Assembly: GCA_051953655.1 (NCBI GenBank)
Contig: JBQCIO010000274.1
Span: 1-40,888 of the forward strand
Direction: 5' to 3'
DNA from: JBQCHF01 sp051953655
GTDB taxonomy: Bacteria; Actinomycetota; Actinomycetes; Motilibacterales; Motilibacteraceae
DNA: 40,888 nt
This document shows positions 1 through 10,888 of this stretch, piece by piece. Positions within the stretch are counted from its first letter, which is position 1; the number at the start of each line of letters is the position of its first letter. The notes below the pieces were generated by a model. The model had not been told where the DNA came from. It searched no databases and saw only the letters and a program-made list of their open reading frames with translations. Made by a program: the position numbers and the translations under genes.

Positions 1-152
1 TTATTTTTAAATGGGGGTTTTGTCGTTGTTTTTTTTCGCCCCGTTCGCATGGTCACCCAGATCGCATGATCACCAGAAGAGGGTGGCGGTCGCGGCCCGT
101 CGGGAATGGCGCGGTGCCGCAGGTCGGCTACCGTTGTCGTCGTCGACGACCC

Positions 153-352
153 CGTGCGGGAGAGTCCTGCCGCAGCCGGCGGCGGGCGCCGAAGGAGCAA
201 CCCTCCCCGGAACCTCTCAGGCGCAAGGACCGCGCGGGACCAGACGCCTCTGGAAAGCGGGCGGCCCTGACCGCCCCGCCGACGGTGCAAGCGACGGGCC
301 GGTGCTCCTGCCGGGCGGCGTGAAGCTCTCAGGCCCCATGACAGAGGGGGAG
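153..352 (+). ncRNA. Tandem glycine riboswitch upstream of gcvP
   Basis: Two consecutive glycine aptamers are visible. The first runs from about 153 to 250, with the core blocks GGGAGAG, CGCCGAAGGAGCAA and CCTCTCAGGCGCAAGGACC, ending at the CTCTGGAAAG linker region. The second runs from about 255 to 352, with GCCGACGGTGCAAG, AAGCTCTCAGGCCCCATGACAGAGGGGG. These are the conserved blocks of the known gcvT-element RNA. It lies directly before a glycine cleavage P-protein gene, the usual target, and is expected to switch expression on when glycine is high. Pairing with the downstream stretch 374-384 suggests control near the start codon. Confidence 0.93.
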
Positions 353-384
353 GCCCGCTCCGCCATGCCGAAAGGGCCCCCCTC
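344..384 (+). promoter_or_regulatory. Candidate riboswitch expression platform (sequestering hairpin)
   Basis: Bases 344-349 (GAGGGG) and 352-356 (GGCCC) can pair with 374-384 (GGGCCCCCCTC), giving 11 base pairs with a two-base bulge and a 17-base loop. The right arm ends at the base before the GTG start of gcvP and covers part of the AAAGGG Shine-Dalgarno-like stretch at 371-376. The left arm is the 3' strand of the second aptamer's closing stem, so the two structures should exclude each other. The pairing is read directly. The regulatory role is inference. Confidence 0.5.
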
Positions 385-3321
<2,937 letters not shown>

Positions 3322-3329
3322 GGTCCGCT

Positions 3330-3377
3330 CCCCGGTCCGGCGCCCCCTTCTGAGGTGCAGGGGGTCCCGGACCGGGG
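3330..3377 (+). terminator. Hairpin terminator between gcvP and the type III PKS
   Basis: CCCCGGTCCGG (3330-3340) pairs perfectly with CCGGACCGGGG (3367-3377). An inner stem, CCCCCT (3343-3348) with AGGGGG (3359-3364), stacks inside it. It starts nine bases after the gcvP stop. There is no U-tract, which is common in actinobacteria. Its 3' arm adjoins the Shine-Dalgarno stretch (GGGGAGAG) of the next gene, so it could also act on translation of that gene. Confidence 0.6.
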
Positions 3378-3389
3378 AGAGACTTCAGC

Positions 3390-4457
3390 ATGTCGACGAT
3401 CGCCGCCGTCTCCGGCGTGCTCCCGGACCACCGCCACGAGCAGGGCGACATCACCGCGCTGTTCGGTGACGTCGTGCTGGGGGACAGCCCCGAGCGCCGG
3501 CCGGTGCTCGAGCGCTTCCACGCCAACGCCGGGGTCAAGGCGCGCCACCTCGCGCTGCCGCTGGAGGACTACGCCGACCTCGGCGGGTTCGGCCGGTCCA
3601 ACGACGCCTTCATCGAGGTCGGGCTGGACCTGGCCGAGCGGGCCGTCCGCACGGCGCTGGAGCGGGTGGGGCTCGCCCCGGCCGACGTCGACCTGGTCAT
3701 GACGGTCACCGTCACCGGGCTGGCCGCGCCCAGCCTGGAGGCTCGCCTCGCCCCGCGGGTCGGGTTCCGGCAGGACGTCAAGCGGGTGCCCGTGTTCGGC
3801 CTGGGCTGCGTGGCCGGGGCGGCCGGGATCTCCCGGGTGCACGACCACCTGGTCGGCCACCCCGACGACGTCGCGGTGCTGCTCAGCGTGGAGCTGTGCT
3901 CGCTCACCCTGCAGGCCGACGACACCTCCACCCCCAACCTGGTCGCCAGCGGGCTGTTCGGCGACGGCGCCGCGGCGGTGGTGCTGGTGGGCGAGCGGCG
4001 GGCCGAGCAGCTGGGCCTGCCCGGGCCGCGGGTGGTGGACACGCGCAGCCGGCTCTACCCGGGCACCGAGCGGGTCATGGGCTGGGACGTCGGCGCCGGT
4101 GGGCTGAAGATCGTGCTGGCGGCCTCGGTGGCCGAGGTCGTCGAGACCCACCTGGGCGACGACGTCCGCGGCTTCCTGGGGGCGCACGGGCTCGAGGTGG
4201 GCGACGTGGCGGCGTGGGTGAGCCACCCGGGCGGGCCCAAGGTGCTCGAGGCGGTGCAGGCCGCGCTCGGGCTGCCGGACGGAGCGCTCGACGTCACCTG
4301 GCTGTGCCTGGCCGAGCACGGCAACCTCAGCTCGGCCTCGGTGCTGCACGTGCTCGAGCGCACCCTCGCCGAGCGGCGGCCGCCGGCCGGCGAGCCGGGC
4401 GTGCTGATGGCGATGGGGCCGGGGTTCGCCGCCGAGCTGGTGCTGCTGGAGTGGTGA
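3390..4457 (+). CDS. Type III polyketide synthase (alkylresorcinol/alkylpyrone synthase type)
   Basis: This is a 355-residue thiolase-fold synthase of the chalcone/stilbene synthase superfamily. The Cys-His-Asn triad is visible as C140 in FGLGCVAGA, H279 in VSHPGG and N312 in EHGNLSSAS. Bacterial relatives extend a fatty acyl starter with malonyl-CoA to make alkylresorcinols or alkylpyrones. The start at ATG 3390 follows GGGGAGAG. The downstream order of ICMT-like methyltransferase and FAD oxidoreductase matches Streptomyces griseus srsA-srsB-srsC, so a phenolic lipid product is likely. The chain length and ring type cannot be read from the sequence. Confidence in the family is high and in the product moderate. 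Confidence 0.93.
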   Translation: MSTIAAVSGVLPDHRHEQGDITALFGDVVLGDSPERRPVLERFHANAGVKARHLALPLEDYADLGGFGRSNDAFIEVGLDLAERAVRTALERVGLAPADVDLVMTVTVTGLAAPSLEARLAPRVGFRQDVKRVPVFGLGCVAGAAGISRVHDHLVGHPDDVAVLLSVELCSLTLQADDTSTPNLVASGLFGDGAAAVVLVGERRAEQLGLPGPRVVDTRSRLYPGTERVMGWDVGAGGLKIVLAASVAEVVETHLGDDVRGFLGAHGLEVGDVAAWVSHPGGPKVLEAVQAALGLPDGALDVTWLCLAEHGNLSSASVLHVLERTLAERRPPAGEPGVLMAMGPGFAAELVLLEW

Positions 4458-4515
4458 GCGGCAGCGTGGTGCTCAGCGGAGCGACGGCTGGCGGAGCGGA
4501 CGGACGGTTGCCAGG

Positions 4516-5061
4516 GTGGGGGATGTGACGACGTCGCAGGCGCTCTACGTCGCGCTGGTCGCGGCGGTCGGCCTGGAGCGGGTGGCCGAGCTGGTGGTCT
4601 CGAACCGGCACGTGGCCTGGGCGCTGCGCCGTGGCGGGGTGGAGACCGGGCAGCGGCACTACCCGGTGATGGTCGTGGTGCACACGGCGCTGCTCGCAGG
4701 CTGCGTGCTCGAGGTGCTGCTGGCCGACCGCCCGTTCCTCCCGGCCCTGGGCTGGCCGATGCTCGCGCTGGTGCTGGCCGCGCAGGGGCTGCGCTGGTGG
4801 TGCATCCGCACCCTGGGACCCCGCTGGAGCACCCGGGTCGTGGTCGTGCCGGGGCTGCCGCTGGTGACCGGTGGCCCCTACCGGTGGCTCAACCACCCCA
4901 ACTACGTGGCGGTGGTCGTCGAGGGGTTCGCGCTGCCGCTGGTGCACACCGCCTGGGTGACCGCGCTGCTGTTCACCGTGGCGAACGCCGGGGTGCTCGC
5001 GGTCCGGCTGCGGGCCGAGGAGGCCGCGCTGGGCCGGCGGCCGGCGGGGGCGACCGCGTGA
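4516..5061 (+). CDS. Isoprenylcysteine carboxyl methyltransferase-family protein (SrsB/BpsB-like)
   Basis: This is a small integral-membrane protein of up to 181 residues. It has hydrophobic segments near residues 8-22, 52-72 and 75-95 and a C-terminal hydrophobic stretch around 130-165. The ICMT signature is present as TGGPYRWLNHPNYVAVVVEG. Family members use SAM to methylate lipophilic acceptors at the membrane. Encoded 58 bases after a type III PKS, it most likely O-methylates the polyketide lipid, as SrsB does. Either GTG 4516 or GTG 4525 may be the start. The second is better spaced from the AGGGTGGGGG stretch. The stop overlaps the next start by four bases (GTGA). Confidence 0.85.
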   Translation: MGDVTTSQALYVALVAAVGLERVAELVVSNRHVAWALRRGGVETGQRHYPVMVVVHTALLAGCVLEVLLADRPFLPALGWPMLALVLAAQGLRWWCIRTLGPRWSTRVVVVPGLPLVTGGPYRWLNHPNYVAVVVEGFALPLVHTAWVTALLFTVANAGVLAVRLRAEEAALGRRPAGATA

Positions 5062-6077
5062 GCGTCGACGTCGCCGTCGTGGGGGCCGGGCCGGCCGGTC
5101 TGGCCACCGCCATCGGGGCCGCCTGCGCCGGGATGTCGGTCGCGGTGCTGGACCCGCGGGCCGCGCCGGTGGACAAGGCGTGCGGCGAGGGGCTGATGCC
5201 GACGGCGCGGGCCGAGCTGGCCCGGCTCGGGGTGCGCCCGCGCGGGCGGGAGTTCGGCGGCATCCGCTACTGCGCGCCGGGGGCGACCGCCGAGGCGCGG
5301 TTCCGGGACAGGGCCGGACTGGCGGTCCGCCGGCTGGCGCTGTCCGCGGCGCTGGACGAGCGGGCGCGGGAGGTCGGGGTGCGCCGGCTGCACGAGCGAG
5401 CGGGCACTCCCCGGGTCACCGCGGCCGGCGTCGACGTCGGCCCGCTGCGGGCCCGCTGGCTGGTGGCCGCCGACGGGCTGCACTCACCGACCCGGCGGGC
5501 CCTCGCGCTGGACGCGCCGGCGGCCGGCCCCTCGCGGTACGGGCTGCGCCGGCACTACCGGGTGGCGCCCTGGACGGACCTGGTGGAGGTGCACTGGGCG
5601 CCCGACGCCGAGGCCTACGTCACCCCGCTGGGTGAGGACCTGGTCGGGGTCGCGGTGCTGTGCGGCGGCGGGGAGCCGTTCGAGGCCTGGCTGGACCGGT
5701 TCCCGGCGCTGCGCGAGCGGCTCGCGGGGGCCGAGCCGGACGGGCCGGTGCGCGGGGCCGGGCCGCTGCGCCAGACCGCCGTGGCGGTGCGTCAGGGACC
5801 GGTGCTGCTGGTCGGCGACGCCGCCGGCTACGTCGACGCGCTCACCGGCGAGGGCGTGGGGGCCGCCCTGCTCGCGGCCCGCGAGCTGGTCCGCTGCCTG
5901 GCCGCCGGGCGCCCGCAGGACTACCCGGCCGCGCACCGCCGGGTGACCCGCCGCTCCCGCCTGCTCACCACGGCGCTGCTGGCCGCCGGCCAGGTCCCGC
6001 CCGCCCGTCGGGTGCTGGTGCCGGCCGCCGCCCGCTGGCCGCGGCTGATGACCGCCGCCGTGCGAGCGCTGGCCTAG
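5058..6077 (+). CDS. FAD-dependent oxidoreductase (SrsC-like, geranylgeranyl-reductase/hydroxylase type)
   Basis: This is a 339-residue flavoprotein with an N-terminal Rossmann motif VVGAGPAGLATA, the DKACGEGLMP motif shared with geranylgeranyl-reductase-like enzymes, and a C-terminal FAD-ribityl motif LLVGDAAGYVDALTGEG. The GTG start at 5058 overlaps the upstream stop, which shows translational coupling. A longer upstream open frame exists but runs inside the methyltransferase gene and is rejected. In the S. griseus srs locus the third gene is a flavoprotein hydroxylase that oxidises the alkylresorcinol to a quinone. The same role is inferred here. It could alternatively reduce a lipid tail. 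Transcription probably stops in the hairpin at 6099-6157. Confidence 0.88.
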   Translation: MSVDVAVVGAGPAGLATAIGAACAGMSVAVLDPRAAPVDKACGEGLMPTARAELARLGVRPRGREFGGIRYCAPGATAEARFRDRAGLAVRRLALSAALDERAREVGVRRLHERAGTPRVTAAGVDVGPLRARWLVAADGLHSPTRRALALDAPAAGPSRYGLRRHYRVAPWTDLVEVHWAPDAEAYVTPLGEDLVGVAVLCGGGEPFEAWLDRFPALRERLAGAEPDGPVRGAGPLRQTAVAVRQGPVLLVGDAAGYVDALTGEGVGAALLAARELVRCLAAGRPQDYPAAHRRVTRRSRLLTTALLAAGQVPPARRVLVPAAARWPRLMTAAVRALA

Positions 6078-6098
6078 GACGGCCACCGCGCCCGGCCC

Positions 6099-6157
6099 CT
6101 GCCGCGATCATGCAGAGATGACGAGGCGAGTTCACCATTTCTGCCTGGTCACGGCGG
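6099..6157. terminator. Imperfect GATCATGCAGA hairpin between convergent genes (copy A)
   Basis: CTGCCGCGATCATGCAGAGATG (6099-6120) is roughly inverted by CACCATTTCTGCCTGGTCACGGCGG (6133-6157), with several mismatches. It lies between the convergent srs-like operon and rskA. It shares the sequence TGCCG(T/C)GATCATGCAGA with the perfect hairpin at 14902-14955. This makes it a dispersed intergenic element, likely a bidirectional terminator. Confidence 0.5.
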
Positions 6158-6164
6158 GTTGGGG

Positions 6165-6929
6165 TCAGACGAGCGGGACGACGACCACCGGGGTGGTTGT
6201 CGGCTGCGCCGAGCCACCGGCCGGCTCCACCGACACGGCCAGGGCGTTGCCGCCGGAGACGTCGGGGACGTAGGTCTGGGTGACGCCGGAGCGCAGCGGG
6301 AGCATGCCGGCGCTGGTCACGGCGCTGCCGCGCATGACCCACAGCTGGTAGCCCTTGCCGTCCGGCAGCGCCGGCAGGTCCGCCCCGGTGAACACCGCCC
6401 GGCCCCCCGCGGCGAGGACGGTGACCGAGCCGCCGCCGGCCAGCCGGGCTGAGTGCTCGGTGTGCGCCGGGTCGGCCACCACGGCGGCGACGGCCTGGGC
6501 GGCGGCGCGCTGGTCCTGCAGATCGCGGTGCTGCTGCACGAGGAGACCGCCGAGGGTCACCGAGGCGGCGAGCAGCACCGCGGCGGCGACGCCGAGCGGG
6601 GCGGCCCAGCGGGCGCGCCGGCGCAGCGGCAGCACGACGTCCTGCCGGGCGGCCGCCTCGTCCTCGGGGCGCACCAGCGGGGGCAGCTGGCGGGTGGTGG
6701 CCACCTGGGCGAGCACGGCGCGCCTGAGCGCGGGCGGTGGGGTGGCGGTGGCCTCCAGCGCCAGGCGCGCGGTGGTGGCCTGCAGCTCCCGCACCTCCTG
6801 GGCGCAGGCCTCGCACGCGGCCAGGTGCCGCTCGAACTCGCGCGCCTCGTCCTCGGGCAGGGCGTGCGCGGCGTAGGCGCCGGTGAGCGTGTGCAGGTCG
6901 GCGCTTGCGAAGTCATTCATCCGCGTCAC
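6165..6929 (-). CDS. rskA: Anti-sigma-K factor RskA-like membrane protein
   Basis: This is a 254-residue anti-sigma factor (251 if translation starts at ATG 6920). The N-terminal cytoplasmic domain has a zinc anti-sigma motif, H-x3-C-x2-C (HLAACEAC). A single transmembrane segment spans about residues 107-128 (PLGVAAAVLLAASVTLGGLLV). The extracytoplasmic part is an RskA C-terminal domain with the YQLWVM and SAGMLP motifs. It should hold the sigma factor encoded just upstream at the membrane until it is proteolysed. The GTG start at 6929 overlaps the sigma stop by four bases. The mycobacterial RskA I recall lacks the Cys pair, so this one is closer to the general ZAS type. Confidence 0.9.
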   Translation of the reverse strand: MTRMNDFASADLHTLTGAYAAHALPEDEAREFERHLAACEACAQEVRELQATTARLALEATATPPPALRRAVLAQVATTRQLPPLVRPEDEAAARQDVVLPLRRRARWAAPLGVAAAVLLAASVTLGGLLVQQHRDLQDQRAAAQAVAAVVADPAHTEHSARLAGGGSVTVLAAGGRAVFTGADLPALPDGKGYQLWVMRGSAVTSAGMLPLRSGVTQTYVPDVSGGNALAVSVEPAGGSAQPTTTPVVVVPLV

Positions 6930-7567
6930 TCATCTCCGCCCACTCCGAGGCAGTCGCGCAGCCGGATCAGCCCGTCACGCAGTCGGGTCTTCACGGTGCC
7001 GAGGGGGGCGTCGAGCAGCTCGGCGACCTCGCGGTGGGTGTAGCCGCCGTAGAAGGCGAGGTTGACCGCCTCGCGCTGGAGCTCGGTGAGGCTGCCCAGG
7101 CACCGGCGCACCGCCTCGACCTCGAGGCGGGTCTCCACCTGCTCCACGACGTCGTCGTAGGCGGTGACGTGCTCGCGGGCGCCGACCCGCTCCTCGCGGT
7201 CGCTGGCCGCCTGGGCGGACCGGACCCGGTCCACCGCACGTCGGTGGGCCATGGTGAGGATCCAGGTCTGGGCGCTGCCGCGCTCGGGGTCGAAGCGGGT
7301 GGCGCTGCGCCACACCTCGACCAGCACCTCCTGCGCGACCTCCTCGGACTGCGCCGGGTCGCGCAGCACCCGGCGCACGACACCGAAGACGCTGCCGGCC
7401 ATCGCGTCGTAGAGCTCCTCGAACGCGGCCTCGTCGCCACGGGCCACCCGCAGCAGCGTGCCGTCGAGCGGGCGCTGGGCCGGCTGCGCGGGCGCTCCGG
7501 GGAGCACGACGAGGTCGGGGTCGCCGGCGACGCGCAGCCGCCGGGGGAGGCTCACCACGGTCGACAT
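6926..7567 (-). CDS. sigK: ECF RNA polymerase sigma factor, SigK type
   Basis: This 213-residue sigma-70 family ECF factor has region 2 at about residues 40-110 (EELYDAMAGSVFGVVRRVL, then EEVAQEVLVEVW and the -10 recognition helix region WILTMAHRRAVDRVR). Region 4 spans about 145-205 (LTELQREAVNLAFYGGYTHREVAELL and GTVKTRL). The ATG at 7567 follows GGAAGGAGGGG. It is translationally coupled to its anti-sigma factor. The assignment to the SigK group rests on sequence style and on the RskA partner. Targets are not evident nearby. A possible autoregulatory promoter lies at 7626-7653. Confidence 0.9.
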   Translation of the reverse strand: MSTVVSLPRRLRVAGDPDLVVLPGAPAQPAQRPLDGTLLRVARGDEAAFEELYDAMAGSVFGVVRRVLRDPAQSEEVAQEVLVEVWRSATRFDPERGSAQTWILTMAHRRAVDRVRSAQAASDREERVGAREHVTAYDDVVEQVETRLEVEAVRRCLGSLTELQREAVNLAFYGGYTHREVAELLDAPLGTVKTRLRDGLIRLRDCLGVGGDE

Positions 7568-7625
7568 CCTCGCAGCCCCTCCTTCCCCTCGCGATCACGA
7601 GCGGCGGGTGCCGCTGTCGCGAGGA

Positions 7626-7653
7626 GTTCGGGGCGGACGGGGTCCCGGATTGG
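7626..7653 (-). promoter_or_regulatory. Candidate ECF promoter of sigK
   Basis: On the minus strand, CCAATCC (7653-7647) and CCGAAC (7631-7626) resemble the CCATCC and CCGAAT elements reported for mycobacterial SigK. The spacing is shorter than the reported one by about two bases and both boxes have a mismatch. The position, about 60 bases upstream of the sigK ATG, is suitable for autoregulation. Confidence 0.25.
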
Positions 7654-7693
7654 CCGCACCTGCTGCGCTCGGCGCACGTCGCGCTCACAAGGC

Positions 7694-7746
7694 CCGCGTG
7701 GTGGCGTCACGCCGACCGCACACCCCCGCGTGGTCGCGTCACGCCG
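7694..7746. repeat. 21-base direct repeat at the 3' end of sbcC
   Basis: Positions 7694-7714 and 7726-7746 are the same 21 bases (CCGCGTGGT, one variable base region, GCGTCACGCCG) with a single mismatch and a 32-base period. The second copy contains the sbcC stop codon (7739-7741). It is probably a small tandem duplication. No function is evident. Confidence 0.6.
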
Positions 7747-10700
7747 TCAGGCAGGTGACCGTGGAGCCGTCGCGGTGCTTGTGCACGCGCACCTGGGCCG
7801 GGATGCGGGCGCGCAGGTCGGCGACGTGGCTGACGACGCCGACCACGCGGCCGCCGCTGCGCAGGCCGTCGAGGACGTCGAGCACCTCCTCGAGGGCCTC
7901 CTCGTCCAGGGTGCCGAAGCCCTCGTCGACGAAGAGGGTCTCGATGGCGGCGCCGCCGGCCTCCGCCGTGACGACGTCGGCGAGGCCGAGCGCGAGGGCG
8001 AGCGACGCGAGGAAGGCCTCGCCGCCGGACAGCGTGCGGGTGTCGCGCTCGAGCCCGGTCCAGGCGTCGACGACCCGGAGGCCCAGGCCGGCCCGGCCGC
8101 GACCGCTGCCCTCGTCGGTGTGCACCAGCACGTAGCGCCCGGCGGACATCCGGACCAGCCGCTCGCTGGCCGCGGCCGCCACCTGCTCCAGCCTGGCCGC
8201 CAGCACGTACGCCGACAGCCGCATCCGCTTGGCGTTGTCCGAGCCGGTGCCCTCGGCTAGGCGGGACAGGCCGTCGACCAGGGCGTGCCGCTCCCGCAGC
8301 GGGGCCAGCGCCGCGAGGGCGGCCATCACCTCGCCGTGCAGCCCGGCCAGCGCGGTGTGCCGGGAGGCGGCCGCTGCCAGGTCGGCGGCGGCCCGCTCCA
8401 GGCCGGCCCGGGCGGCGCCCCGGCGGGCGAGCGCGCCCTCGACGTCGGCGGCAGGCTGCTCAGCCGCCTCGGCCATGGCCGGGTCGGTGCCGAGCTCGGC
8501 CACCAGGCGGGCCTGCGCGAGCAGCTGGTCCAGCTCCTGCTCGAGCGCCGCGAGCTGCGCGGGCGGGCAGGCGGCCGCGACGACGTCGGCCAGGGCGGGG
8601 AACCGCGCCTGGGCGGCGGCCTGCAGCGCGCGGTCGCAGACGTCGGCCAGCTGCCCGGCGGCGGTGGCGCGCTCGCCGAGGGCGCGGGCTGCGGCATCGA
8701 GGGCGGCCAGCGCGGTCGCGACGGCCTCGAGCGCGGCGCCGAGGTCGTCGGCGCCGTCGAGCCCGGCCGCCACCCGGGCGGCGAGCTCGGCCGCGCGGTC
8801 GGCCGCGGCGGCGCGCTCGGCGGCCGCGGTGAGCACGTCGTTCTCGCCGGCGGCCAGCTGGTCGGCCAGCTGCTGGGCCGCCTGCTCGAGCCGCTCCAGC
8901 TGCTGCTGGGCGGCCGGGAGGGCCTGGGCGGCGCGGCGAGCGGTGCCCAGCTCACCCTCGAGCCGCTGCACCTGCTCGGCCAGCTCCCCGGCGTCGGCGC
9001 CCCCTGCCGTCCCGGCCGCGCCGGCGTGCTTGGCCTCGAGGGCGGCCAGCTCGGCCTCGCGGACGGCCCGTTCGGTCTCCAGCGCCTGGTGGAGCTCGCC
9101 GGCGCGTCGCTCGTCCTCCGCGGTGACGCCGCTGCTCGCGCCGCGGGCCGGGGCGGGGTGGGCGTTGCTGCCGCAGACCGGGCAGCAGGCCCCGGCGACC
9201 AGGGCCGTGGCGAGCTCGGCCGCGTAGCCCTCCAGCCGCGCCTGGCGCAGGTCGAGCCAGTCCTGCCGGGCCTGCTGAGCGGCGTCGACGGCCCGGCGCA
9301 GCTCGCCGCGGGCCCGCCCGACCTCGCCGACCAGGCGGTCGCGGTCGCGCGCGGCGCGCAGCAGCCCCAGGTGCCGCTCCAGCTCGGCGGCGAGCCGGGG
9401 CTCGTCGGCGCCCTGCACCGTGAGTGCCGCCAGCGCCGTGCGGGCGGCCGCCCGCACGGGTTCGGAGCTCTGCAGCCGTGCCCGCAGCTGCTCGGCCGAC
9501 TCGGTCGCCCGGCGCTCTCGCTCGGCCAGGGCGGCGGCCTTGGCCGCGGCCGCAAGGGCGGCCGTCTCCTCCGCGCGCAGCGCCTCCAGCCCGGCCGCCC
9601 GGGCGCGCAGCCGGTCCTGCGTGCTGCCGAGCAGGGTGGCCAGCTGCACGTCGCAGGCCGCGGACCGGCGCAGGTCGGCCACAGCCGGATCCGCCGCGGG
9701 CAGCGGGGACCCATCCAGGCGGATCACCTGCTCCGCGCGCAGCCCGGCCGCCAGGTCGGCGCCGAGCACGCCGTCCGGTCCGGGCAGCGATGCCACGGCG
9801 CTCAGCGCGTGCACCGTCCGGCCGTCGGCGCGGGCCAGGCTGCGGCGGGCGTCGTCGACGGAGCGGACCAGGGGCACGACCGAGGCGGCGCGCCGTGCGG
9901 CGTCGACCCGCGCGGCGAGCTCGCCGCGGCGGGGGGCGGCGGCCTCGACCGCGGCCGTCCGCGCCACCAGCTGGGCATGCCTGCTCTGCAGGTCCGCGAG
10001 GGTGCGAGCGGCGTCCACCTGCGCCGACGCGGCCTCGTGCGCCGCCTCGGCCCGCTCGCGGGCCTCGGCGCAGGCCCGCTCGGCGGCGGCAGCCCGAGCG
10101 ACCGCCTCGCCGAGGCGGGCCGCCGGGTCGAGGGCCCCGCCGGCCTCCGGCGACGCCTCGAGGTCGACGGACACGTCCTGCCCCGCGGCCAGCACGGCGT
10201 CGGGCCCGGCGAGCAGCGGTCCGGCCGCCTGCGCCGCGCGCGCCAGCAGCACCTCGAGCTGCTGCTCGCCGGCCTCGACCGCCCGGGCGCAGGCTCGCCG
10301 CTGCTCGGCCAGCCAGGCCTCGACGGCGGAGAACCGGCGGGTGTCGAAGAGGGCCTCGAGGACCGGCCGGCGCTCCTCGGGCTCGGCGCGGAGGAACTCG
10401 GCGAACTGGCCCTGGGGGAGCAGGACGACCTGGCAGAACTGCTCGGCGCTCATGCCGACGAGCTCGCGCAGCAGGTGGGCGGCCTCGTCGTTGCGGGTGG
10501 AGCGGGTGATCCACCCGCCGGCCACGAGCTCGTCGACCCGGGTGGCCGCCGGCTCGGTGGTGGTGCCGGTGCCCCGGCGCTTCGGACGCTCCCACGCCGG
10601 GCGGCGGACCACCCGCAGCCGGCGGCCGCGGACGGTGAGCTCGAGGGTGACGCAGGTCGGCTCGGCCGGGTCGGCGTGGTCGCTGCGCAGCCGGGCGGCC

Positions 10701-10885
10701 TTCTGCCGCGGACCGGGCACCACGCCGTAGAGGGCGTAGCAGATCGCGTCGAGGATGCTGGTCTTGCCCGCGCCGGTGGGCCCGTGCAGCAGGAACAGCC
10801 CGGCGTCGGCGAGGTCGTCGAAGCCGACGTGCTCGGTGCCGGCGAACGGGCCGAACGCGGCGACCTCGAGCGAGTGCAGGCGCAT
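7739..10885 (-). CDS. sbcC: Exonuclease SbcCD ATPase subunit SbcC
   Basis: This 1048-residue SMC-like ATPase works with SbcD (Mre11) to cut DNA hairpins and ends during repair. Walker A is GPTGAGKTS at residues 35-43. A long Ala/Glu/Arg-rich coiled coil surrounds the zinc hook C568-P-V-C571. The ABC signature LSGGE is at 952-956 and is followed by Walker B LFVDEGFGTLDEE. The family length is about 1000-1050 aa. The ATG start at 10885 lies three bases after the sbcD stop, so the two are one operon. Large open frames on the opposite strand are coding shadows caused by the G+C content. Confidence 0.95.
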   Translation of the reverse strand: MRLHSLEVAAFGPFAGTEHVGFDDLADAGLFLLHGPTGAGKTSILDAICYALYGVVPGPRQKAARLRSDHADPAEPTCVTLELTVRGRRLRVVRRPAWERPKRRGTGTTTEPAATRVDELVAGGWITRSTRNDEAAHLLRELVGMSAEQFCQVVLLPQGQFAEFLRAEPEERRPVLEALFDTRRFSAVEAWLAEQRRACARAVEAGEQQLEVLLARAAQAAGPLLAGPDAVLAAGQDVSVDLEASPEAGGALDPAARLGEAVARAAAAERACAEARERAEAAHEAASAQVDAARTLADLQSRHAQLVARTAAVEAAAPRRGELAARVDAARRAASVVPLVRSVDDARRSLARADGRTVHALSAVASLPGPDGVLGADLAAGLRAEQVIRLDGSPLPAADPAVADLRRSAACDVQLATLLGSTQDRLRARAAGLEALRAEETAALAAAAKAAALAERERRATESAEQLRARLQSSEPVRAAARTALAALTVQGADEPRLAAELERHLGLLRAARDRDRLVGEVGRARGELRRAVDAAQQARQDWLDLRQARLEGYAAELATALVAGACCPVCGSNAHPAPARGASSGVTAEDERRAGELHQALETERAVREAELAALEAKHAGAAGTAGGADAGELAEQVQRLEGELGTARRAAQALPAAQQQLERLEQAAQQLADQLAAGENDVLTAAAERAAAADRAAELAARVAAGLDGADDLGAALEAVATALAALDAAARALGERATAAGQLADVCDRALQAAAQARFPALADVVAAACPPAQLAALEQELDQLLAQARLVAELGTDPAMAEAAEQPAADVEGALARRGAARAGLERAAADLAAAASRHTALAGLHGEVMAALAALAPLRERHALVDGLSRLAEGTGSDNAKRMRLSAYVLAARLEQVAAAASERLVRMSAGRYVLVHTDEGSGRGRAGLGLRVVDAWTGLERDTRTLSGGEAFLASLALALGLADVVTAEAGGAAIETLFVDEGFGTLDEEALEEVLDVLDGLRSGGRVVGVVSHVADLRARIPAQVRVHKHRDGSTVTCLTA

Positions 10886-10888
10886 GGC

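Noticed and set aside
4797..5057. Extended N-terminus for the SrsC-like flavoprotein
   Set aside because: The extra residues are read in another frame of the methyltransferase gene and precede the conserved VVGAGPAG start. GTG 5058 gives the natural N-terminus.
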